Assembly (NCBI GenBank): GCA_017307505.1 | Contig: JAFKEE010000052.1 | Location: forward strand, 1-64,000 | DNA from: Acidobacteriota bacterium | Lineage (GTDB): Bacteria > Acidobacteriota > Terriglobia > Bryobacterales > Bryobacteraceae | Direction: 5' to 3' | Length of the DNA stretch: 64,000 nucleotides | Shown: piece after piece, positions 1 through 9,459 of the stretch | How positions within the stretch are numbered: the first letter of the stretch is position 1 | How the letters are laid out: each line of letters begins with the position of its first letter | Notes under the pieces: generated by a model | The model's input: the letters and a program-made list of their open reading frames with translations, nothing else | Databases searched by the model: none | What the model was told of the DNA's origin: nothing | Program-made: the position numbers and the translations under genes

Positions 1-144
1 GAGATGGTGATGCCTGGCGACAACGTCACGGTGGGTGTGGAACTGATCACCCCGGTGGCGATGGACAAGGGCTTGCGCTTCGCGATTCGTGAAGGCGGCC
101 GCACGGTCGGCGCCGGCACGGTGTCTGAAGTGGTTCTCGACTAG
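1..144 (+). CDS. tuf: Elongation factor Tu, C-terminal fragment
   Basis: The window opens inside this gene; only the last 47 residues are visible, ending in TAG. They carry the domain 3 signature of EF-Tu (EMVMPGDN near the start and the [14 protein letters not shown] stretch), which helps form the aminoacyl-tRNA binding surface of this GTPase that delivers tRNA to the ribosome. The gene sits 56 bases before rpsJ, the usual junction of the str and S10 operons. The GTPase domain lies outside the window. Confidence 0.97.
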   Translation, partial: EMVMPGDNVTVGVELITPVAMDKGLRFAIREGGRTVGAGTVSEVVLD

Positions 145-200
145 TTTGCCCGATAGGCGGCGGGCCGGTTGACGCGCCCGCCGCCAGGGAAATAAAGAAG

Positions 201-527
201 ATGCTCACGAAACGTATTCGAATTCGGTTGAAGGCCTACGATCATCGCCTGCTCGATCAGAGCACGACTGAGATCGTGGAAACGGCCAAGCGGGCCGGTG
301 CCCGCGTGGCGGGGCCCATTCCACTGCCCACTGTGCGCAACAGTTACACCGTGAACCGCTCGCCGCACGTGGATAAGAAGTCCCGCGAACAGTTCGAGAT
401 CCGGACGCATAAGCGTTTGCTGGATATTCTCGAGCCGACGCAGGACACCGTGGACGCGCTCAGCAAGCTGGATCTGCCGGCTGGCGTGGACGTGGAAATC
501 AAGGCCTACCACAAAGGGGCGAAGTAA
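201..527 (+). CDS. rpsJ: 30S ribosomal protein S10
   Basis: S10 of the 30S head, also the NusE antitermination factor in other bacteria. The 108 residues match the family length and show the typical start ([12 protein letters not shown]), the GPIPLPT loop and the [14 protein letters not shown] segment. The ATG follows a purine-rich AAAGAAG. It is the first gene of the S10 cluster; the 108-base gap to rplC is the longest inside that cluster and could hold leader structure, though I cannot assign one. Confidence 0.97.
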   Translation: MLTKRIRIRLKAYDHRLLDQSTTEIVETAKRAGARVAGPIPLPTVRNSYTVNRSPHVDKKSREQFEIRTHKRLLDILEPTQDTVDALSKLDLPAGVDVEIKAYHKGAK

Positions 528-635
528 GCCGACTACGCTTACCCAGCCTGAGTGAGGACGCGAGATTAGACCGCTGGACCGGACTGGAGCTGCAAGCGAC
601 AGTTGCTGGAGGCGGGTGCAGGGAACTGAGGGAAT

Positions 636-1262
636 ATGAGCCCAGGAATTATCGGCAAAAAGATTGGGATGACACAGGTCTTCCGGCCCGACGGGCAGGT
701 GGTGCCCGTGACTTTGCTCAAAGCGGGACCCTGTGTGGTGGTTCAGCGCAAGACGCCGGCCACCGACGGTTATGACGCCGTGCAGTTGGGTCTGGTCGAA
801 TTCGCGAAGAAGCCGAACAAGCCGATGGCCGGCCATCTGAAGAAGGCCAACGCCGACGGTGTGAAGTACACCCGCGAGTTCAAACTCCGCCCCGGTTCCG
901 GCGACCCGAAGCTGGGTGACCGAGTCCTGGTGGACCAGTTCAAGCCCAAGGACAAAGTGGACGTTACCGGCGTGAGCAAGGGGCGCGGCTTTGCGGGCGT
1001 CATGAAACGCCACGGATTCGGCGGCGGCGACAACACGCACGGATCGATGTTTCACCGCGCACCTGGTTCCATCGGCGCTTCGAGCTTCCCGTCCCGCGTC
1101 TTCCCCGGCACCCGTATGGGCGGCCAGATGGGCGACGTGAATGTGACGGTGCGGAATCTCGAGGTGATCGATGTCGACACCGAGGACAACGTGCTGATGG
1201 TCAAGGGGGCGGTGCCCGGACCGAATGGCGCTTACGTCATTGTGCGCCGCGCGAAGAGGTAA
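636..1262 (+). CDS. rplC: 50S ribosomal protein L3
   Basis: L3 binds 23S rRNA near the peptidyl-transferase centre and initiates 50S assembly. At 208 residues it has the expected length; the N-terminal [13 protein letters not shown] and the RMGGQMG loop, which holds the glutamine that is methylated in Enterobacteria, are present. The ATG is preceded by GAGGGA. It stops 6 bases before rplD. Confidence 0.97.
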   Translation: MSPGIIGKKIGMTQVFRPDGQVVPVTLLKAGPCVVVQRKTPATDGYDAVQLGLVEFAKKPNKPMAGHLKKANADGVKYTREFKLRPGSGDPKLGDRVLVDQFKPKDKVDVTGVSKGRGFAGVMKRHGFGGGDNTHGSMFHRAPGSIGASSFPSRVFPGTRMGGQMGDVNVTVRNLEVIDVDTEDNVLMVKGAVPGPNGAYVIVRRAKR

Positions 1263-1268
1263 CTAGCC

Positions 1269-1895
1269 ATGCCAAAAGTTGACGTTGTTGATCTGAAAAA
1301 TACGAAGGTGGGCGAGGTCGAGCTGGCCGATGCTGTGTTCGGCGCCCCCGTCAACGAGAATCTGATTTACGAGAGCGTACGCCATCACCTGGCGGGCGTC
1401 CGCAGCGGCACGGCCAAGACGAAGGTTCGTCGTGAAGTGGCAGGTTCCGGCAAGAAGCTCTGGCGGCAGAAAGGCACTGGCCGCGCTCGTGTCGGTTCCG
1501 TTCGTTCGCCCCTGTGGCGCCATGGTGGTACGACGCACGGCCCCGTGCCGCGCGACTACTCCTACCGCTTGAACAAGAAGATGGTGCAGGGCGCCCTGCG
1601 TTCAGCCCTGACCGCCAAGCTGCGCGACGGTGAGTTGAAGGTTGTGTCCGAGTGGAATCTGTCTGACGCCAAGACGAAGGTCATGGCCGAGGCGCTGAAG
1701 AACCTGCAGGCTGACCGCAAGGTCCTGCTGGTGAGCACGAACGACGCCAACCGGAACCTGGAACTTGGCAGCCGCAATCTGCCGGGCGTCAAGCTGGTGG
1801 CGACGCAGGACGTGACCACTTACGACCTGCTGGCGCATAAACACGTTGTTTTAAGCGAGGCAGCCGCGAAAAAGCTGTCGGAGGCGTTGGCCTAA
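1269..1895 (+). CDS. rplD: 50S ribosomal protein L4
   Basis: L4 lines the polypeptide exit tunnel of the 50S subunit. It has 208 residues; the extended tunnel loop (KLWRQKGTGRARVGS followed by RSPLWRHGG) and the DLLAHKHVV end are visible. Its TAA overlaps the rplW ATG by one base (TAATG), pointing to translational coupling. In E. coli L4 represses the S10 operon; no leader target is recognisable here. Confidence 0.97.
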   Translation: MPKVDVVDLKNTKVGEVELADAVFGAPVNENLIYESVRHHLAGVRSGTAKTKVRREVAGSGKKLWRQKGTGRARVGSVRSPLWRHGGTTHGPVPRDYSYRLNKKMVQGALRSALTAKLRDGELKVVSEWNLSDAKTKVMAEALKNLQADRKVLLVSTNDANRNLELGSRNLPGVKLVATQDVTTYDLLAHKHVVLSEAAAKKLSEALA

Positions 1896-2182
1896 TGAAC
1901 CGCTACGAAGTCATTGTGCGCCCCATTGTTACGGAAAAGGGCGTCGGGAAGAAGGACGCAGAGAGCACTCTCTGTTTCCAGGTTCATCCCGAAGCGACCA
2001 AGACAGACATCAAGGGTGCGGTGGAATCCCTCTTCAAGGTGAAGGTGGAAGACGTCCGGACCGCAACATTCGAAGGCAAACTGCGCCGCCGGGGCCGCTA
2101 TGCCGGCTACCGCGGTGATTGGAAGAAGGCCTACATCCGCCTGAAGCCGGGCCAGAAGATGCCGGAGTACGCGGAGCTCTAA
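1895..2182 (+). CDS. rplW: 50S ribosomal protein L23
   Basis: L23 sits at the tunnel exit and docks trigger factor and SRP. The 95 residues contain the family core (RPIVTEKG near the start, FKVKVEDVRT, RRRGRYAGYRGDWKKAYI). The start shares a base with the rplD stop. The client trigger factor is itself encoded about 17 kb downstream in this window. Confidence 0.97.
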   Translation: MNRYEVIVRPIVTEKGVGKKDAESTLCFQVHPEATKTDIKGAVESLFKVKVEDVRTATFEGKLRRRGRYAGYRGDWKKAYIRLKPGQKMPEYAEL

Positions 2183-2200
2183 AGGGAGGCCGAATCAACC

Positions 2201-3034
2201 ATGCCGATTAAATCATTTCGTCCTACCACCCCGACCAAGCGCTTCCAGACCGTTGTCACCCGCGACGAAATCACGAAGCAGACTCCTGAGAAGTCGCTGA
2301 CAACCGGCTCCGTGTCAAAGTCCGGCGGCCGCAACAACAAGGGCCAGCTGGTTATCCGGTTCCGTGGCGGCGGGCACAAGCAGACCTACCGCGTTATCGA
2401 CTTCAAGCGCAACAAGCACGGGATTCCGGCCAAGGTGGCCGCGATCGAATACGATCCGAACCGTACCGCCCGCATCGCCCTGCTTCACTATGTGGATGGC
2501 GAGAAGCGCTACATCCTGGCTCCCGTGGGCCTGGAAGTCGGCCGCACCGTTCTGTCCGGCCCCCAAGCCGACATTCTGGTAGGCAACTCGCTGCCGCTGG
2601 AGAACATCCCGGCCGGTACCGTGGTTCACAACATTGAACTGCGGCCTGGCAAGGGCGGCCAGATGGCACGCTCGGCTGGCGCCTCTGCGCAGCTGGTATC
2701 CCGCGAAGGCGGAATGGCGTTGCTGAAGCTGCCCTCGGGCGAAGTGCGCCGTGTCATGACGACCTGCTACGCGACGATCGGCCAGGTGGGCAACCTGGAC
2801 CACGAGAATGAGTCGCTGGGCAAGGCCGGCCGTAACCGTTGGAAGGGCGTGAAGCCCCACAACCGCGGCGTTTCGATGAACCCGGTGGATCACCCCCACG
2901 GTGGTGGTGAAGGCCGAACCTCCGGTGGCCGTCACCCTGTGACGCCCTGGGGCCAGCCAACACGCGGCTTCAAGACGCGCAACAACAAGCGGACGGATCA
3001 GTACATTGCCACCCCGCGGTCGAAGAACAAGTAA
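2201..3034 (+). CDS. rplB: 50S ribosomal protein L2
   Basis: L2 is a core 23S-binding protein needed for subunit association and peptidyl transfer. At 277 residues it is full length. It has the [18 protein letters not shown] start, the central [16 protein letters not shown], and the highly conserved [16 protein letters not shown] loop with the histidine associated with peptidyl transferase function. AGGGAGG lies upstream of the ATG. Confidence 0.98.
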   Translation: MPIKSFRPTTPTKRFQTVVTRDEITKQTPEKSLTTGSVSKSGGRNNKGQLVIRFRGGGHKQTYRVIDFKRNKHGIPAKVAAIEYDPNRTARIALLHYVDGEKRYILAPVGLEVGRTVLSGPQADILVGNSLPLENIPAGTVVHNIELRPGKGGQMARSAGASAQLVSREGGMALLKLPSGEVRRVMTTCYATIGQVGNLDHENESLGKAGRNRWKGVKPHNRGVSMNPVDHPHGGGEGRTSGGRHPVTPWGQPTRGFKTRNNKRTDQYIATPRSKNK

Positions 3035-3053
3035 GCGATAGGGATTTAAGACC

Positions 3054-3338
3054 ATGAGCCGTTCACTGAAAAAAGGGCCGTTCACCGATGGGCACCTCCT
3101 GACGAAGGTGGTGGCGATGAACGAGAAGAACGAAAAGAAGGTTGTCCGGACCTGGTCCCGGCGTTCGACGATCAGACCGGAATTCATCGGCCACACCCTC
3201 GCCGTTCACAACGGCAAGAAGTTCATCCCCGTGTACGTCACGGAAAACATGGTGGGGCATAAGCTGGGCGAGTTCTCCCCCACCCGCACCTTTAAAGGGC
3301 ATGCCGCGAAGGCCGACAAGTCCGGCAAGCCGTCCTAA
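3054..3338 (+). CDS. rpsS: 30S ribosomal protein S19
   Basis: S19 forms part of the 30S head near the A-site finger. The 94 residues have the invariant [10 protein letters not shown] start, the [16 protein letters not shown] core and the [13 protein letters not shown] segment. It lies in canonical order between rplB and rplV, spaced 19 and 33 bases from them. Confidence 0.97.
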   Translation: MSRSLKKGPFTDGHLLTKVVAMNEKNEKKVVRTWSRRSTIRPEFIGHTLAVHNGKKFIPVYVTENMVGHKLGEFSPTRTFKGHAAKADKSGKPS

Positions 3339-3371
3339 AGAGCGCCGCGGGAAGGGAAAGGAAGCAAGGAT

Positions 3372-3734
3372 ATGGAAGCGAGAGCGGAAGCCAGATTCAT
3401 TCGAGTGTCGGCGCAGAAGGCGCGGCTCGTAATCGACCTGATCCGCGGCCGTAAGGCCGGGGACGCGATTACGATTCTGCGGACCACCAACAAGCGCATT
3501 GCGCCAGCGGTGGAAAAGGTTCTGCGGTCGGCCATCGCCAATGCGGAAAACCGCAATACTGACCTCGATGTCGACACCTTGTTTGTCACCGAGGCCTATG
3601 TCAACGAAGGGCCGCGCCAGAAGAGGGTGCGCCCGGCACCGATGGGCCGCGCCTACCGGTATCAACGCCGGACTTCCCACATTGTGGTGAAGGTTGGCGA
3701 GAAGAACGCCGAAGCGGCGCTGAGTCAGAAATAA
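3372..3734 (+). CDS. rplV: 50S ribosomal protein L22
   Basis: L22 spans the 50S exit tunnel and its beta-hairpin is a site of macrolide resistance changes. The 120 residues include the N-terminal [18 protein letters not shown] helix region, the AIANAENR segment and the hairpin [25 protein letters not shown] tract precedes the ATG. Confidence 0.97.
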   Translation: MEARAEARFIRVSAQKARLVIDLIRGRKAGDAITILRTTNKRIAPAVEKVLRSAIANAENRNTDLDVDTLFVTEAYVNEGPRQKRVRPAPMGRAYRYQRRTSHIVVKVGEKNAEAALSQK

Positions 3735-3753
3735 GCGGAGATACGAGAAGCGC

Positions 3754-4677
3754 ATGGGTCAGAAAGTTCATCCCTACGGTTTCCGGTTGGGCGTCACCAA
3801 AAACTGGCGCTCTCGCTGGTTCGCCACCCAAGATTACTCAAAGCTCCTCCATGAGGACCTCGAGCTGAAGGAGTCGCTCCGCGAGCGGCTGAAGGCGGCG
3901 GGTGTCAGCTCGGTGGAAGTGGAGCGCCCGGGCGGCTCCAAGCTCCGCATCACGATCCACACGTCCCGTCCCGGCCTGATTATCGGCCGCAAGGGCGCCG
4001 AAATCGAGAAGCTCAAGACGGAGTTGGCGCAGAAGACGAAGCGTGAAGTTTTCATCGACATCCAGGAAGTGCACAAGCCTGAGATGGACGCGCAGCTGGT
4101 GGCGGAATCAATTTCGCTGCAGCTCGAGAAGCGCGTAGCGTTCCGGCGTGCGATGCGCAAAGCTGTGGAAAGCGCGCTGCGCTTTGGCTGCAAGGGCATC
4201 AAGGTTCGCGTCTCGGGACGTTTGAACGGTGCTGAAATTGCCCGCAGCGAGTGGTATCTGCAGGGTCAGCTGCCGCTGCACACTCTGCGTGCCGACATCG
4301 ATTACGGTTTTGCCCAGGCGTACACGACCTACGGTGTGATTGGCGTGAAGTGCTGGGTGTACAAGGGTGAGGTTTCGACCGATGGGTTCTCGCGCCGCTC
4401 GCGGACAGACGAACCCCGGCGGAATCCGCGCGGTGACCGCGGGGATCGTGGTGACCGCGGCGATCGGCGGGAACGCCGGCCGTCCGGTGATCGTGGCGAC
4501 CGCGCTGAGCGCAATAACGCTCCGGCGCCGATCACTGTGAGCGCGGATGCCGCTCCGGTGCAGGCTGCACCTCCGGCTGCAAGCGGTGTTGTGCCCCCCG
4601 TGGCGCAACCCACGGCTCCCAGCTGGAAGCCGGAACCTGAGGCCCAGACCCCGGCCGGCGACACCGCCGCCGAGTAA
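3754..4677 (+). CDS. rpsC: 30S ribosomal protein S3 with extended repeat tail
   Basis: S3 lies at the mRNA entry channel and contributes to helicase activity. Residues 1-215 form a complete S3: [13 protein letters not shown] start, KH domain with the [14 protein letters not shown] loop, and the C-terminal domain with [16 protein letters not shown]. Family members usually end near residue 210-240; this one continues to 307 residues. The added tail begins with an Arg/Gly/Asp-rich tract made of GDR triplets (about residues 227-251) and continues as an Ala/Pro-rich acidic end. Such tails vary among Acidobacteriota and are likely disordered; the function is unknown. Confidence 0.97.
   Translation: MGQKVHPYGFRLGVTKNWRSRWFATQDYSKLLHEDLELKESLRERLKAAGVSSVEVERPGGSKLRITIHTSRPGLIIGRKGAEIEKLKTELAQKTKREVFIDIQEVHKPEMDAQLVAESISLQLEKRVAFRRAMRKAVESALRFGCKGIKVRVSGRLNGAEIARSEWYLQGQLPLHTLRADIDYGFAQAYTTYGVIGVKCWVYKGEVSTDGFSRRSRTDEPRRNPRGDRGDRGDRGDRRERRPSGDRGDRAERNNAPAPITVSADAAPVQAAPPAASGVVPPVAQPTAPSWKPEPEAQTPAGDTAAE
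4432..4503 (+). repeat. 9-bp GDR-coding repeats in rpsC
   Basis: Four contiguous 9-base units lie at 4432-4467 (GGTGACCGC, GGGGATCGT, GGTGACCGC, GGCGATCGG). Two more follow at 4486-4503 (GGTGATCGT, GGCGACCGC). Each encodes Gly-Asp-Arg in frame within the S3 tail. Units differ mainly at third codon positions, so the repeat is kept at protein level more than DNA level. Confidence 0.9.
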
Positions 4678-4710
4678 GGGACACGAGTTTAGTCAGGGAG
4701 AATACGACCC

Positions 4711-5130
4711 ATGTTGATGCCGAAGAAGGTTAAGTACAGGAAGCAGCAGCGCGGCCGTCGCGCCGGCAAGGCGTGGCGCGGCTCAACGCTGTCATTCGGC
4801 GATTTCGGCCTGAAGGCCATGACGGTGGGCTGGGTGACGGACCGGCAGATTGAAGCGGCTCGTATTGCAATGACACGCTTTATCAAGCGTGGCGGCAAAG
4901 TGTGGATTCGCCTCTTCCCGGACAAGCCGATCACGAAGAAGCCCGCTGAAACGCGTATGGGTAAGGGCAAGGGCGCACCGGAGCAGTGGGTGTGCGTCGT
5001 TCGCCCTGGCAAAATCATGTTCGAGATGGAAGGCGTCACGCAGGAACTGGCCGCCGAAGCAATGCGTCTTGCGGCAATGAAGCTGCCCATCCGTACGAAG
5101 CTGATTACCCGCGAGGACACGGTTGGTTAA
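4711..5130 (+). CDS. rplP: 50S ribosomal protein L16
   Basis: L16 organises the A-site region of the 50S subunit. It has 139 residues with the [14 protein letters not shown] start, the [18 protein letters not shown] core and [10 protein letters not shown]. Two ATGs are available: 4711 and 4717. The second gives the usual MPKK start; AGGGAG at about 4695 is compatible with either. Confidence 0.96.
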   Translation: MLMPKKVKYRKQQRGRRAGKAWRGSTLSFGDFGLKAMTVGWVTDRQIEAARIAMTRFIKRGGKVWIRLFPDKPITKKPAETRMGKGKGAPEQWVCVVRPGKIMFEMEGVTQELAAEAMRLAAMKLPIRTKLITREDTVG

Positions 5131-5169
5131 TCCGGGTGAAAGGCTAAGCCGGAACAAGGAACTATCGCT

Positions 5170-5379
5170 ATGAAAGCGGAAAAGATTCGGGAACTCGACG
5201 AGAAGGAATTGGCCTCCAAGGTCAAGGAAATGGAAGAGCAGCTCTTCCGGCTCAAGTTCCAGATGTCCATGGGGCAGATGGAAGGCCTGAAGAAGTACCG
5301 CGAGCTGAAGAAGGACCGGGCGCGCATCTACACGGTGCAGCGTCAGCGCCAACTGAAGGCCGCCGGGGAGGCAAAGTAA
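5170..5379 (+). CDS. rpmC: 50S ribosomal protein L29
   Basis: L29 is a small two-helix protein at the tunnel exit beside L23. The 69 residues begin MKAEKIRELDEKEL and contain the LFRLKFQMSMGQ helix and KKDRARIYTV end of the family. It stops three bases before rpsQ, so the two are likely coupled. Confidence 0.96.
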   Translation: MKAEKIRELDEKELASKVKEMEEQLFRLKFQMSMGQMEGLKKYRELKKDRARIYTVQRQRQLKAAGEAK

Positions 5380-5382
5380 CAC

Positions 5383-5673
5383 ATGGCCGAAGTGCAACCC
5401 AACCACAAGAACGAGAAGGTGGGCGAGGTCGTTTCGACCAAGATGGCTAAGACCATCGTGGTGCAGGTGACCCGGCGTGTGCCGCACCCCCTCTATAAGC
5501 GGATTGTGTCGAAGCGCAACAAGTTTTATGCGCACGACGAGAACGGGACGGCGAAGGTGGGCGACGTGGTGCGCATCATCGAAAGCCGGCCGTTGAGCAA
5601 GCTGAAGCGGTGGACCCTGGGCGAAATCGTTCGCCGTGCGGTGGACACCAGTGTTGCGGGACTGGCGGAGTAG
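5383..5673 (+). CDS. rpsQ: 30S ribosomal protein S17
   Basis: S17 is an OB-fold primary 16S-binding protein. The 96 residues contain GEVVSTKMAKTIVVQV, the PLYKRIVSKRNKFYAHDE loop and IIESRPLSKLKRW. It is the last gene of the classical S10 cluster; rplN opens the spc cluster 43 bases on, without a visible terminator between them. Confidence 0.97.
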   Translation: MAEVQPNHKNEKVGEVVSTKMAKTIVVQVTRRVPHPLYKRIVSKRNKFYAHDENGTAKVGDVVRIIESRPLSKLKRWTLGEIVRRAVDTSVAGLAE

Positions 5674-5716
5674 CCGCAGGCCAGCAAGGTTTTAAAAGGG
5701 AAACGAGGATACTGCC

Positions 5717-6085
5717 ATGATTGGAATGAGAACAATCCTCGAGGTGGCCGACAACAGCGGCGCCCGTAGGCTGAGCTGCATTCTGCCCCGCGGTGGCGAT
5801 AAGGGTCTGCAAGCGGGCCTGGGTGACGTGATCACCGCGGCTGTTAAAGAGGCCGCCCCGGACTCCAACATCAAGAAGGGGAAGGTCGTCCGCTGCGTGA
5901 TCGTGCGCATGCGCAAGGAAACCCGGCGCAAGGACGGCACCTATATTCGCTTCGATTCGAACGCGGCCGTGCTGGTCAACGACCTCGGCGAGCCTGTCGG
6001 CACCCGCGTATTCGGTCCCGTCGCGCGTGAGTTGCGCGACAAGAAGTTCATGAAGATTGTGTCGCTCGCTCCGGAGGTAATCTAA
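5717..6085 (+). CDS. rplN: 50S ribosomal protein L14
   Basis: L14 forms an intersubunit bridge and is the binding site of the silencing factor RsfS in other bacteria. At exactly the family length of 122 residues, it has [13 protein letters not shown], the [16 protein letters not shown] strand pair and [24 protein letters not shown]. rplX begins two bases after the stop. Confidence 0.98.
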   Translation: MIGMRTILEVADNSGARRLSCILPRGGDKGLQAGLGDVITAAVKEAAPDSNIKKGKVVRCVIVRMRKETRRKDGTYIRFDSNAAVLVNDLGEPVGTRVFGPVARELRDKKFMKIVSLAPEVI

Positions 6086-6087
6086 CC

Positions 6088-6465
6088 ATGGCGGGCCGTC
6101 TGGCAAACCGGCATAACGAGCCGAAAGAAGTCGTCAAGATCCGCATCCGCAAGAACGACACCGTGAAGGTGATTGCGGGCCGCGACAAAGGTAAGGTCGG
6201 GCGTGTTCTGGAAGTGAACCGCGAGACCGGCAGGATTCTGGTTGAGGGTGTGCAGATGTCCAAGAAGCACATCAAGCCGAATCCGGGCCAGGGCATCAAG
6301 GGCGGCATTGCCGAGCGCGAAGCCCCCATCCATGTTTCGAATGTCATGATCGTGACCAACGACGGGCATACCTCCCGCATTGGGGTCAAGGTGGAGACGG
6401 TTGGCGGCAAGACCCGCCGAGTTCGCATCGCGCGCAAGACCGGCGAGACCCTCGACAAGAAGTAG
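6088..6465 (+). CDS. rplX: 50S ribosomal protein L24
   Basis: L24 is an assembly initiator near the tunnel exit. The KOW motif is clear ([20 protein letters not shown], about residues 28-48), followed by [14 protein letters not shown]. At 125 residues it is slightly longer than E. coli L24 because of an N-terminal extension of about 20 residues ([16 protein letters not shown]). Confidence 0.96.
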   Translation: MAGRLANRHNEPKEVVKIRIRKNDTVKVIAGRDKGKVGRVLEVNRETGRILVEGVQMSKKHIKPNPGQGIKGGIAEREAPIHVSNVMIVTNDGHTSRIGVKVETVGGKTRRVRIARKTGETLDKK

Positions 6466-6497
6466 AACGAGGAAACGCTGAGAGGAAGCTTCAAGCA

Positions 6498-7049
6498 ATG
6501 GCAACGAAGGCGAGACTGAGAGAGTTATACCTGACGACGGTGATCCCGGCGCTGACCAAGGAGTTCAACTACTCCAACGTGATGGCCGTGCCGAAGTTGG
6601 AAAAGGTTACGGTCAACATCGGACTGGGCGAAGCGACGCAGAATCCCAAGATGGTTGACGGCACCGTCAACGAACTGGGCGCGATTGTCGGCCAGAAGCC
6701 GGTGGTGACGAAGGCGCGCAAGTCCATCGCGGCGTTCAAGCTGCGCGAGGGCATGTCCATCGGCACCATGGTGACGCTGCGCGGCGACCGCATGTACGAA
6801 TTCCTGGACCGGTTGATGAACGTGGCGCTGCCCCGCGTGCGCGACTTCCGGGGTGTATCGACAAAGAGTTTCGATGGGCGCGGCAACTATACGCTGGGCG
6901 TCAAGGATCAGCTGATCTTCCCTGAGATCGACTACAACAAGGTCGAGAAGACGAAGGGCATGAACATCTGCATCACGACCACGGCGAAGACCGATGCCGA
7001 GGCGAAGGCGCTGCTGAAGTTGCTGGGAATGCCGTTCCGGCAAAACTAG
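6498..7049 (+). CDS. rplE: 50S ribosomal protein L5
   Basis: L5 binds 5S rRNA and contacts P-site tRNA. It has 183 residues, with the N-terminal [38 protein letters not shown] loop, and the [21 protein letters not shown] region typical of the family. It lies 32 bases after rplX in the conserved order. Confidence 0.97.
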   Translation: MATKARLRELYLTTVIPALTKEFNYSNVMAVPKLEKVTVNIGLGEATQNPKMVDGTVNELGAIVGQKPVVTKARKSIAAFKLREGMSIGTMVTLRGDRMYEFLDRLMNVALPRVRDFRGVSTKSFDGRGNYTLGVKDQLIFPEIDYNKVEKTKGMNICITTTAKTDAEAKALLKLLGMPFRQN

Positions 7050-7077
7050 GCCAGGCGAATTAAGGAGCTAGATAAGA

Positions 7078-7263
7078 ATGGCGACCACGGCGAAAATTGC
7101 CAAGGATAACAAGAAGCCGAAGTTTGCGATCCGGCACCGCAATCGCTGCAAGCGCTGCGGCCGGCCCCGGGGCTACATGCGCAAGTTCGAACTGTGCCGC
7201 ATCTGCTTCCGCCTGCTTTCGCTCGCCGGGGAAGTCCCTGGTGTGACGAAGTCGAGCTGGTAG
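7078..7263 (+). CDS. rpsN: 30S ribosomal protein S14, zinc type
   Basis: This is the short, zinc-binding form of S14 (type Z): 61 residues with a Cys-x2-Cys and a second Cys-x2-Cys (CKRC and CRIC) flanking the [12 protein letters not shown] stretch. AAGGAG lies 10 bases before the ATG. Many bacteria keep a zinc-independent paralog elsewhere; none is seen in this window. Confidence 0.97.
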   Translation: MATTAKIAKDNKKPKFAIRHRNRCKRCGRPRGYMRKFELCRICFRLLSLAGEVPGVTKSSW

Positions 7264-7366
7264 GCGCCCTCCGTTGGATCCAATCGGCGCAGCTGGCTGG
7301 TAGAGAACCCGCCAAAGCACGCCGGAGTGAAAGCAATAGCTAAGGACGACAGGAAGAGTTTAAGTC

Positions 7367-7762
7367 ATGGTTTCCGATCCCATCGCCGACATGCTCACGC
7401 GCATCCGGAACGGCATGAAGGCCAAGTTCCCGAAGGTGGACGTACCGGCCTCGAAGCTGAAAACCGAGATTGCCCGCATTCTCAAGGATGAAGGCTATAT
7501 CCTCAATTACAAGATTGTGGATGAAGGCAATCACAAAGCGATCCGCGTGTACCTCAAGTACACGGCGGCCAATCAGCCGGTGATTTCGATCATTGAGCGG
7601 GTTTCCCGCCCCGGCTGCCGCGTCTACGTGGGCAGTGACGAGATTCCGAAGGTGCTCGGTGGTCTGGGGATCAACATCCTGACCACGCCGAAGGGGCTCC
7701 TGACCGGTAAGGCCGCGCGCAAGGAAGGCGTGGGCGGCGAGATTCTCTGCCAGGTCTACTAG
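7367..7762 (+). CDS. rpsH: 30S ribosomal protein S8
   Basis: S8 is a primary 16S rRNA binder in the 30S platform. The 131 residues start with SDPIADMLTRIRNG and end with GVGGEILCQVY; the TTPKGLLTGKAARK region that contacts rRNA is present. In E. coli S8 represses the spc operon by binding near rplE; I cannot recognise the target here. A 103-base gap precedes it. Confidence 0.97.
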   Translation: MVSDPIADMLTRIRNGMKAKFPKVDVPASKLKTEIARILKDEGYILNYKIVDEGNHKAIRVYLKYTAANQPVISIIERVSRPGCRVYVGSDEIPKVLGGLGINILTTPKGLLTGKAARKEGVGGEILCQVY

Positions 7763-7828
7763 GCCGGTTGGATTTTATTCAAGTCTGGAAATCTACAGGT
7801 TTCCTGGAAAGCGGACTGGAGTTAAGGA

Positions 7829-8365
7829 ATGTCACGAGTTGGAAAAAAACCTATCCCGCTGCCGACCGGCGTCAAAGTGACGCTGGGCGCGGAGATGAAG
7901 GTGGAAGGCCCCAAGGGCAAGCTGACGGTACCGATCCCGAGCGGTGTACGCATTGAGAAGAACGATGCGGTTCTGGATGTAAAGCGGGATGGTGATCAAT
8001 ACGCGGCCCTGCATGGTCTGACGCGGGCATTGGCTTCGAATGCGGTAACGGGCGTGAGCGCCGGGTTCACCCGTGAGCTGGACATTGTCGGTATCGGCTA
8101 CCGCGCGGAAGTAAAAGGGAACGTAGTTGTTTTCGTGCTGGGCTATTCGCACCCCATCGAATTCCTGTTGCCGCCCGGCATCGACTGCAAAGTGGACAAG
8201 AATACGCACCTGGTGCTGACCAGCATCGACAAGCAGGCACTGGGCCAGGTTGCGGCAAACATCCGCGCGCTGCGCCCGCCGGAGCCCTACAAGCAGAAGG
8301 GTATCCGTTACACGGGTGAGACTGTTCGCAAGAAGGTCGGTAAGACCGGCGCGGGCGGAAAGTAG
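7829..8365 (+). CDS. rplF: 50S ribosomal protein L6
   Basis: L6 supports the sarcin-ricin loop region. It has 178 residues with the two related folds of the family: [14 protein letters not shown] start, [19 protein letters not shown] middle, and the C-terminal [16 protein letters not shown] signature. The ATG follows AGTTAAGGA. Confidence 0.97.
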   Translation: MSRVGKKPIPLPTGVKVTLGAEMKVEGPKGKLTVPIPSGVRIEKNDAVLDVKRDGDQYAALHGLTRALASNAVTGVSAGFTRELDIVGIGYRAEVKGNVVVFVLGYSHPIEFLLPPGIDCKVDKNTHLVLTSIDKQALGQVAANIRALRPPEPYKQKGIRYTGETVRKKVGKTGAGGK

Positions 8366-8385
8366 TCGCGGGAGGGTATTGAGAA

Positions 8386-8745
8386 ATGAAGCGCTCCATC
8401 GATAAAGATTCGCGTCGCCGGCGGATTCACGTCCGGATCCGCGAGAGGGTGAAGGGTACGCAGGAGCGGCCCCGCCTGGCGGTATTCCGCAGCATCAAAA
8501 ACATCTACGCGCAGGTAATCGACGACCGCGCCGGCCGCACCATTGTCTCGGCTTCGAGCGCCGAAACGAATGCGACCGCGAATGGCGGCAACCTCGCCGG
8601 AGCCAAGGAGATCGGCAAGCTCGTCGCCGAGCGCGCCAAGGCACAAGGCGTCAGCAAAGTGGTCTTCGACCGCGGCGGTTATCTGTACCACGGGCGCATC
8701 AAGGCTCTGGCCGATGCTGCCCGGGAAGCCGGACTGGAGTTCTAA
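8386..8745 (+). CDS. rplR: 50S ribosomal protein L18
   Basis: L18 binds 5S rRNA and links it to 23S rRNA. The 119 residues include [18 protein letters not shown], a conserved [13 protein letters not shown] helix, and [26 protein letters not shown] at the end. Stop and rpsE start are separated by two bases. Confidence 0.97.
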   Translation: MKRSIDKDSRRRRIHVRIRERVKGTQERPRLAVFRSIKNIYAQVIDDRAGRTIVSASSAETNATANGGNLAGAKEIGKLVAERAKAQGVSKVVFDRGGYLYHGRIKALADAAREAGLEF

Positions 8746-8747
8746 CC

Positions 8748-9260
8748 ATGGCAGCCGTTCCTGTTAAGAAAATCGATCCGAAGGCCTTCAACCTGAAAGA
8801 ACAGGTTGTCAGCATCAACCGCGTGACCAAAGTGGTCAAGGGCGGTAAGAACCTCAGCTTCTCGGCGTTGGTGGTGATTGGCGATCCGGACCAGCGTGTG
8901 GTTGGCTTCGGAACCGGCAAAGCGAAGGAAGTTCCTTCGGCCATCAAGAAGGGTATCGAGGCGGCCAAGAAGAATCTGCACCACGTGAACACCGTGGGCA
9001 GCAGCATTCCTCACGTGGTTCTCGGTAAGTTCGGTTCCGGCGCAGTGTTACTGAAGCCGGCTCCCGAAGGTACCGGTGTGATCGCGGGCGGCCCGGTGCG
9101 CGCCGTCATCCAGGCTGCCGGAATTCACAACGTGCTCACCAAGTCTCTGGGCACCCACAACCCTCATAATGTTGTGAAGGCGACCATTGCTGCTCTCGAC
9201 CAGCTCCGCGACAAGGCGGCGGTGGCTGAGCTGCGCGGGTTGGCTGTGGAGAATCTCTAA
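8748..9260 (+). CDS. rpsE: 30S ribosomal protein S5
   Basis: S5 affects decoding accuracy and lines the mRNA entry. At 170 residues it shows the N-terminal double-stranded-RNA-binding-like domain ([21 protein letters not shown]) and the C-terminal domain with [19 protein letters not shown]. It is followed by rpmD after one base. Confidence 0.97.
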   Translation: MAAVPVKKIDPKAFNLKEQVVSINRVTKVVKGGKNLSFSALVVIGDPDQRVVGFGTGKAKEVPSAIKKGIEAAKKNLHHVNTVGSSIPHVVLGKFGSGAVLLKPAPEGTGVIAGGPVRAVIQAAGIHNVLTKSLGTHNPHNVVKATIAALDQLRDKAAVAELRGLAVENL

Positions 9261-9261
9261 C

Positions 9262-9444
9262 ATGGCTGCCACAATCAAAATCAAGCTGATTTCCAGCCCG
9301 ATCGGTAGCCCCGAGAAGCACAAGAAGATTGTGCGGGCGATCGGTCTGCACAAGATCAACCAGGTGGTCGAGAAGCCGGATACGCCGAGCTTTCGCGGGA
9401 TGGCCGTCAAAGTGCCCCACCTGCTGAAAGTCGTCTCCGAGTAA
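9262..9444 (+). CDS. rpmD: 50S ribosomal protein L30
   Basis: L30 is a small peripheral 50S protein. The 60 residues starting MAATIKIKLISSPIG contain KIVRAIGLHKINQVVE and end in VPHLLKVVSE, as in the family. I chose the ATG one base after the rpsE stop; an upstream in-frame start would only add rpsE-antiphase sequence of no family resemblance. Confidence 0.96.
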   Translation: MAATIKIKLISSPIGSPEKHKKIVRAIGLHKINQVVEKPDTPSFRGMAVKVPHLLKVVSE

Positions 9445-9459
9445 GGGAATAGGATTGCC

